64,000 nt of DNA, taken from the NCBI GenBank assembly GCA_010093485.1, contig MU001498.1:1627126-1691125 (forward strand), read 5' to 3'. The position numbers were made by a program, and so were the translations under genes. Each line of letters opens with the position of its first letter. Position 1 is the stretch's first letter. Shown one piece after another: positions 56,846 to 64,000 of this stretch. Source of the stretch: Karstenula rhodostoma CBS 690.94. Lineage: Eukaryota; Ascomycota; Dothideomycetes; Pleosporales; Didymosphaeriaceae. The notes under the pieces are model-generated. The model was not told the origin of the DNA and ran no database searches. It worked only from the letters and a program-made list of their open reading frames with translations.

Positions 56846-59291
56846 CTAATCATCACCGAAGTCCATGTCGGCGTCGGTGGTGCTCGGGGGTCCGAAAGGA
56901 CCGTCCATCTCCCCACCAGAGTGATGCATGGGAGAGAAAGAACCATCGAAAGCATCGGCGAAGGTGCCAACAAAGGGGTTGGTCAAAGTATCAAGACCAA
57001 GGGAAAGCTGCTGACGAGGCTGCTGGAGCGAGTGGTATGCCCGCATAGCCTGAGAGGGCGTCGATACCATGGACCGCTCCGCAGCTGCAGCTTCCAGACT
57101 AGCCTGGAGCGCCTGGTGTGCCTCCCGAGCAGAGCGGTTCATAGGACCGGTTGAACCCTGCCTTGAGTTGGCGGACTGGGCACCTGATTGGAAGGCCGAA
57201 TCCCTCCTATCAGGAGCGAAGGCAGGACCAAGTCCGGGAGACAGGTCGTCGATAGAGGAGATAGGGCCCGATAGCTGAGAAGAATCGCCTCCGGAGAACG
57301 ACGACTGCATTCCAGGGAAGTTGCTGAGATCTTGGGGGCTGCCATCAGCCTGGAAGCGTCCGCTCATGGGAGAATGGATCATCGTGAAGTCGGTGGAGGA
57401 AGCAGCGTTGCGCGACATGGCGGCATTGAGACGCATGCTTGACGAAGAAGACCACTGTGCGAGGGCGTCCGGGGTGTTGCGCTGCTCGAAGTCTGCGTTA
57501 AACACAGCCAGAGGACCGAGCTGAGCGTTGTGAGCGCGGCCTTGCTGAAGGCGCCTGTTCCGCAGATTCGTGGGGGAATCCAGACCTTGCTGTTGGGTGT
57601 AGCCAGTAGCGCGTTGCTGAGCGAAGTTGGCAAGGGACGGTGGAGCGTCGTCTGAAAAAAGGCGACGATTGATCGTGGTACCGCCGATTGAAGGGTCCAC
57701 CAGCGCAGGACGGCGCGCAACAGGATGACGTGGGGCCGGTGGGCAAGAGGGAGAGCGGGGAGGCCGCACAGGTGTAGACGGCGACTGGTCTGAGACATGC
57801 TGCGGCGAGGATAGCATCTCATCGTCTTGCTCATGTTTGGCACCAGCAATAGCAGACTGACCCAAGTGCGACTCGGCCATGGGAAGTACGGACTCTTGCT
57901 GGGTCACTACACCGAAAGCTAAGACCATGTGGCGCGGTCGGGCTGGAAGGCTGACGATATTGCATTGCGTGGCCTGGGTCAAGGTAGGCTTCTTGCGAGG
58001 AACCTTTCCGTTGTCGCGGATAACAGACTTGCCACCAGCACTAGGCTTCTTGGGCCAGTTCATCCGGATCTTGGGTAGTTGCGCGCCGTCCTTGTTCATC
58101 TTGTCGTGCATCTTTAGAATGGCCTGCTGGAGAGCGCCGGATGTGCAGTCTTGATCCACAACCTTGGCCGCTTGTGCGAAGGGGATCACCACACCATTCT
58201 CACCACAAGCCCAGACGATGCCCATGAGAGCTCGCGATACGTCGCTCTCATCCCAGCGACGAAGATGGCCTCGCGGCTCCCGAAGCTTGCGCACTTGACC
58301 GTTCTTGTTAATCTTTCGCTTCTTGCCTGTCTGTTGTGAGGTCTCTTCGTCGACCTCATCGTCGATAGCAACGCTGCCAGGAATATAGTCGTCATCGGAA
58401 TGCTCGCGCTTGATGGCGACGTCTGAGCTAGCGGGCGACTGGTTGTTTGAGTCGCCTTTGGAGAAAGGGTTTTCGTGCCTCGAGAACGAGTTCGAACCAG
58501 AATTGATTGCATGCTGGTTGTTCGTCTGAGTGAGAGCAACATTCAAATTCTCGCTTGGAGAGACAGCATAGTGGTCGCTCATCGGCTCATCGGGAGAATG
58601 GCAGCCGAACTGTATGGACTGGTTTGCGCCCGGGCCCATGGCAAATGGATTGCCCATCTGCATGCCGCGATCTCCGTCTGAAGCTATAGCGTGCTGCGGG
58701 TAGCCGCTGCCCTGGGTGTCGTGGGAGGATGTCTGTTGGGCACGAGCAACGAATGGGTTCGCGTTTGGATTCAGAGTAAACGGGCTATCCATCTGCACAC
58801 CACGCTCCGCATCTGAGGTCATGGCATACTGATGCGGGTCATCGGCCTGCTCCTCGGAAAAGGTCTGGTGCTGATTCTGGGCCGCGAACGGGTTGGAGCC
58901 TGAGCTGAAGTCGTACGGGCTACCCATCTGCATGCCGCCATTCGCACCCGAGATCGCGGTGTACGGATTGTTCATCCGCACATCGGGAGAAGATTGCTGA
59001 CCGAAACCGACGAACGGGTCCGCAGCTGGAGCGATGGCATACGGATTATTTGTATGCGGGTTTGAAGGGAGCTGCGGAGGGTACGAGGCTGAGTTGTCCA
59101 TCGCCTGGGCCGGGAGCTGGGTGTCTAGGAAAGCAAAGATAATCAGCTGAGGCCTATGGAAGCGTAGTTGTTGACTTACCGAAGAGCCCACCGCTGGTCT
59201 GCGGCATGACGTTCATAGCGCGCTGCTGAGCAGGCCAACGTGTAAATTGATTACCAAAGCCGCCCATGGTGCGGCCATCGGGGCTGTACAT
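56846..59291 (-). CDS. Large low-complexity protein with a conserved basic/helical module
   Basis: Two exons, 59180-59291 and 56846-59124, with a 55-bp intron (GTAAGT...TCCTAG) that joins MPQTSGGLF to DTQLPAQAMDNSASYPP. The product is 796 aa. The N-terminal 240 residues are a degenerate repeat region with recurrent MNNPY, MQMGNPF and GANPF-type units. A nuclear-localisation-like KKRKINKNGQVRKLREPRG follows. Then comes the only folded-looking part (about 310-395): HLRRWDESDVSRALMGIVWA to AILKMHDKMNKDGAQLPKIR. The C-terminal half is Ser/Gln/Pro-rich and probably disordered. A chromatin or transcription role is possible, but I recognise no family. The ATG at 59291 is the most upstream in-frame start I can support. 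Confidence 0.65.
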
Positions 59292-61561
59292 TTGGGCAAT
59301 CTCGGGCACGGCGCCGTTCTGCTCGTGATTGATGATTGGGGACGAGCAAGCTGCTAACTCTAGCGGACAAGGCGGACACAGATGTGAAGGCTTGTTTGAT
59401 AGCGTGGAGTGCGGGGCAAGAAGGCCTGGAGTGGGGTTAGTCTATGTCGTAGAAAGCGCGCTCGTTGAACATACCGTAGAAGTGAACCTTGTACCGAACC
59501 TGGAATCAAGGGGATTGAGACCGCGCCGAGCGTTTTGGAGGCAGAGAGTTGAGCGACGACACTTTTCTGTTACCGTATTAGAGAGCTGTGGGGGAGAGCG
59601 GTCGGCGGAACAACGAGGGGCGGGTGGGCGAGTCGCAGAAGTAGGCAGAAACCGAGTGCACGACACGACTGTGCGAAGGCAGAAGCACGTATGCCACAGG
59701 TTGCGGTAAGCCACTAGCCAAATATGCTTTTGCTGACGTACCAGAGAGGTTTACGCTTTTGGAAATCTACGCGATCAGCAAGAGCGCCATGGGGCGGGAG
59801 ACTCTATATACATACCTGAGGCGCTAAGCCGCCCGGAGGGTTTCAACGTGACTGGGGTTCAAGCTTCAGGTAGTCGATCCTGCTGCAAACGCCTCGAGCA
59901 GGTGACCCGGCCTGAGTAGCCGAGAAGGGCAAAATCGAGGTGAACGATAGCCGGGCGCTCTGCGACAAGCTTGACGTCTTGCCGCGAAGCTAGCACGGAC
60001 TTTGTATCTTGCAGGCGAGCGGTGTGGTCTTGAAGGCGGCAGCCGTGGTTTGCACAGGGGATAGAGGTCAAAGCGTCCCAAAAGGGCAGTCAAGTGCTGT
60101 TGGATGTCGTAGTGAAGCCAGGTGGGGTAGACTGGAAGCTGAGCGTGCAGCGGAGGCTGTCTACAACAGGGCATAGAGCTCGACCCTGGGGTTGACTGGG
60201 CGATGAGACGCACCATCGACTAGACCCCCACCCTCGACGACGGGACAGGTGGGTTGACACTCAGACCGTGACAAGACGTCTTCGAAGCGCTGGTAGTACG
60301 ACGATTTCAATGCTAGCGACAAGGAGTTGCATCCGCGCAGGTTCATCCAAACAGTCGAACGTAGATGTCGAGTAGTGATATCGCTGACCGACATCGCTTG
60401 AGATGACTTTTCAGAAGATCTGCTTTGGAGCGCCCGTTAGTGAAGACAAAATTCGGGTGCTGCGTCCTGCTGTACACTAATTCACCCGCACAATAAGGCA
60501 CCATTATGACATGTACCCGACTAATGGCAAACCGGCGGATGAGGCCGAATATGGGCTGCCATATGTTGGTGGGAGCGTTTTCACGCTTTTGCGGGATGTG
60601 ATGCAGTGCTAACAGCCGGTAAGTCTTTGGCATCTGCCCACTGTATCTTCCATAGCTGCATGATGCTGGTAGACCAGAGTGCTGTGCACAAGGGTCAGTC
60701 GGATGTGATGCAAACTATTAGTGACTGCGGGCGTCGGATCATAGGAACAGTTGGGTTGCTAATGTCCCCTCTTCTATAGTCGATATAGCGATTCGGTGAT
60801 GCATGTCGTCGCGGCTGAACGGCTTCGTACTTTGTAAAAGAGAGTCGACGTGTAGTTCTGTACACTGCGCATATTCTCCGTGAAGCACCTGAGATGTCGT
60901 ACCTGAAGGTGGTTGCTGAAGGGGTAGGTATAATGGGTATGGAGAGAAGTGTTCGACAGTACCGAGTAGGAACCCGAGAAAGAGAAAGCTTGAAGGCAAT
61001 GAGGCGCCAGATAAGAGAGATGTGAAGCGAGTGAGGGTGACTGTGAGAGGAAGGTCTCAATCAGTAAAGGGGTTGATACAGCAACATGGAAATGGCGAGC
61101 CGATAGGAAATCCTGGTAAGTGACCTGAGCGTTACCACTGCAAATGATCAGGTCAGAGTGTGAGAAGACTTAAATACTTACCATTCGATCTCCTTGCCGG
61201 CATTTGTGATGGCATCGATGCTGGAGGACAACTAGAGCAAGTTGAAGAGAATACTTACCATGCTCACTTGACAATATCTTCTTACTATATGGTAAGCGTG
61301 ATGCCATAGTTATAAGATACTTCTTGTGCCGGTGACTCAGGTTCTTGACATGACTTCTCGTAGTCACCGTGAAGCGAAGGCTCTTAATCCTAGGAGAGCT
61401 TGACGTGAAGACTTATCAAGTCGTAATCATCCCAACGATAGGCAGCCGGTGTGTCCAATCCAGCCCTTGCGCGGGCAAAGCCCCGCTGGAGGAGGAAAAC
61501 TTAAGACCTTTGAGCTGTTGGAATCTTTGTGTTTTGGAACCTCATTGAGTTCCTTTACTGC

Positions 61562-61600
61562 GTTTTGTCGCGGCTTGCAAGAGCGCGCGAAGAGTCAACA
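61562..61600 (+). repeat. Short dispersed repeat, copy B
   Basis: Partner of 19,341-19,380; shares CGCGAAGAGTCAACA and CGCGGCTT in the same order. Confidence 0.5.
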
Positions 61601-63489
61601 GTCGATAGACAGCTGGCCCTTGTTCTGGTCAAGATATCGACACAGCGAAGCACCTGTGAACCGGCATTGTTACCCTCACCAACGTTCATCTTTTAGATGA
61701 ACATGTCGACAATCGATGTATTACTGTATCTCCGGCTGTAGATGTAGTCTGAGATGAAGGAACCACAGACGTATTATCCCCTTCGGAAACATGGCATGAG
61801 GGATTATGCGCCGGTGAATATTCTGTGATAAAAACGATCGGAGCACAGGAGTTACACAAACGTGGCTTGTGCTTGTGCTTTTGCTATGCGACGCGTATGA
61901 GTCCTCGTACTTCCGATCGGATGTGAGCGCCTCGGAGCGATCCAATTCGATCAAGTTCTCTTGTATCAAAAGACTCATGTCCCGAATTCCAAAACTAACT
62001 CTTTCTGTACATGTGTGGGAGGTTGGGAAAGGTACGATCGTGCGTTGACCAAGAATGTGTGGTGTGACGAACTCTCTGCAGTGAGTTGCTTTAGGCCCGC
62101 AGTCGTTGTCGCGGATAAGTCATTGATGGCGGCCTGACATACGCTCTAGGAATGCATCTGGCCAGTGTTGTAGAGGCGAACTGACCTGGCGTTCGTGTGA
62201 TAGCGATTCGGGCGTCCCGGAGAAAGGGACGAGGACTGGTGAACGCTGAAGCAAGATCAATAGCCAGCCCATGAGATTACCAAAGGGGAGACGGCTGCCT
62301 GCGAGCACTCTATGATGTGTTTCAGTAGGTCGGGTAGTAGGAAGGGCGCGTGAGGGACCCTTTCCGTCCACACGAATCTGTATGGAGGGCAGAGGAGAGA
62401 AACGAGGTGTCGTTGAGTAGGCGGAAGTGTGTGCGTCTCTGCTGAGATGTTGCGCGACGATGAGCTGTCAACCGTAGGGATTCTTTGGCCTCTGGTACGT
62501 CGGGACGTCGGCGCTGGAACGCAGCGCGTGAGGTAGGTAAAGAGGACGCGAGTAGAGCGAGGCAGAGAGTGAACGTTCTACTGCTCCTGAGGCGAGTATT
62601 GTATTGATGAATCTGTACACGTAGACGGGAGGCTGTCCATCTGCGTCAGCACGAGGGTTAGTACGCGAAGGAGTCGCGAGTGCAGTGGACGTGAACAGCG
62701 CAAGTCCCTGATCTCGTTCACACAGCGACAAGGCGATCATAGCTGGGACATGTAAAGTCGAGTGCGTGGATGGGTCTCGTGTGTCGACGGGTCTCAAGAA
62801 GAGCAGGTGGTGTTGTGTTGGTAGTTGAGCTTCACGAGGTCGACGTGGAAATAAAGTTACGGAGGGAAAGAACGGCAAGCGGGCTAGGCACTCGGGGCGG
62901 GGACAGCGCGGAAGGCAACAGGGGTGTGGTAAAATGCATTGGCAGCAGCACATTTCAACCAATTAGGGGGCTTTGGGTGACGGTGTAAACGGTGCATTGA
63001 TGAACGGTGACTAGCTATTGGTTCTCGCTGTGAATGTACGTAGGGATTCTGTTTGCATGGGTCAGCGTGCGTTCTGCGGCAAATGGGGCTGGGCCGCGTA
63101 CCTATGGACTGGGGATGCGGTGGGAGCGGTGTGGGATCTGGCCTCGCAACGGCTCTCCTCTGATAGTGCAGCAGCCACGAGCGTTTGACCCAGCGATTGG
63201 AAGACATGGTAGGCACGACGATGTAGGCGTGCTGGTGTTGCTCGTGTGATCGACTGTATCGGGTGCAGGGGACTCGGTCGGCCCGAATGCATCCTCGCGC
63301 CGTCGATCTTCCTGCAGGTACCCCCTCTCGAAGCTCTTCCTCTCTACTACGACATTCCACCTGACATGGCGGAGGCATTCGCAGCATCGTAGAAGCTTTG
63401 GCGTGGTGTTGATGATGCCTTGCTCGTTGGTCATGGCGCCTCTGGCTACAGTCGCTGGCGAGGGTACCGGCACTTGGGGAGGGGCATTG

Positions 63490-63620
63490 ACTTTTCGCGC
63501 GCGCTCTCTGGCTCTCCTTCCTCTCCCACCCGCTTACCCACTTCATCAACCCAACAACCTTTACACGACCAACCTTTACCCGCTCTTTCTCAACCGCTGT
63601 AAAAGGAAGCTTCGATGCCT
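63490..63620 (+). promoter_or_regulatory. Promoter-like pyrimidine-rich stretch facing right
   Basis: A strongly C/T-rich plus-strand tract followed by CA-rich sequence, as seen at other fungal transcription starts. It suggests that a plus-strand gene begins near or past the window end. No TATA box is visible. Confidence 0.3.
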
Positions 63621-64000
63621 CGTGCGCAGCTTCTTTCTCCTTGAAATCGCCCTTGCTCCTCCGACGGCGTCGCTCTCCTATGCCGCGACTTCTCTCGCAG
63701 CAACAACTGCCAGCCACAGCGTGTTTCTCTGGCGTCCGATCTGCAACTCACAATTTTGATGCTCTTAGGTCGCTCATCGATAATCCCTGCACCGGCATGT
63801 ACAGTACGCAGAGGGCCTCCGCGGGCGGCACCTCGAGCAACCGCGACTGCGACCGCGACCACACCAGCAACGCAACCACGACAAGGGCCACGACGCGTAA
63901 TAACCCCTCTAACGAGTCGAATCGAAACGTGGGAGCGTCAACAAAGTCTACTACGCTCAAAGTCTGAGTGTCCAGGGCGGGTGTGCATCGGGAGTATCTT

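Larger units (their letters stand above)
59292..64000. other. Long right-end stretch with no supported gene
   Basis: About 4.7 kb of ordinary base composition. The open frames are short, and the largest (62,884-63,717 minus, 277 aa) is a compositional His/Arg/Ser-rich frame without domain or start support. The region contains many GTAAGT- and CTTAC-like sites but no exon chain. It may be a long regulatory region or non-coding transcript. The plus-strand end (about 63,490-63,620) has a CT-rich, TCAACCCAACAACC-type stretch typical of a fungal transcription start for a gene beyond 64,000. Confidence 0.4.

Noticed and set aside
62884..63717. 277-aa minus-strand open frame
   Set aside because: His/Arg/Ser/Pro-rich composition, no domain, no splice partner. 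It overlaps other open frames of similar quality, as expected by chance in this composition.
59292..64000. tRNA or other structured RNA genes
   Set aside because: GGTTCAAG-type boxes near 59,850 were inspected but no cloverleaf could be built around them.

Overview
The window looks like nuclear DNA of a filamentous ascomycete (Pezizomycotina, probably Dothideomycetes; the class is inferred from gene families). The evidence is short introns of 48-145 bp with GT/AG borders, fungal-only families (Cut12-like SPB protein, rhodopsin-type 7TM protein, UstYa/DUF3328, ankyrin-CorA, 2EXR) and a large AT-rich block with the signature of repeat-induced point mutation (RIP).

Layout. 1-29,328 is an ordinary gene-bearing region. 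It holds a spindle-pole-body protein, a PTH1-type peptidyl-tRNA hydrolase, an FAD monooxygenase with a lost splice donor, a 7TM rhodopsin-like protein, a protein joining two SFM motifs to a 2EXR domain, a half-Zn-cluster protein, a DUF1308 protein, a one-TM protein, a 61-aa membrane protein, a short UstYa-like protein, a small hypothetical protein, an ankyrin-CorA protein, a membrane-anchored aspartic-protease-like protein and a UPF0303 protein. 50,720-64,000 holds a large FHA-like/pseudokinase protein, a large low-complexity nuclear-type protein, and about 4.7 kb at the right end with no gene I can support.

29,329-50,719 is a sharply bounded AT-rich block with almost no CpA/TpG. It is not random decay. 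It is one giant, almost spacerless palindrome with its centre at about 44,019 and arms of about 6.5-6.6 kb, flanked by a 9-bp direct repeat. The left arm is interrupted by a complete, heavily RIPped Ty3/gypsy LTR retrotransposon (32,843-40,926; 246-bp LTRs; 5-bp target duplication; minus-strand coding), and the matching empty site survives in the right arm at 46,981-46,985. The right arm carries its own private insert of about 222 bp. The arms also hold mirrored minisatellite arrays and a short palindromic AT motif recurring roughly every 200-280 bp in much of the left arm. What the palindrome was before RIP (a giant terminal-inverted-repeat/foldback element or an inverted duplication) is the main open question.

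The genes are mostly independent housekeeping or hypothetical genes, and I see no complete biosynthetic cluster. The block sits between intact genes and appears to have inserted into intergenic DNA.
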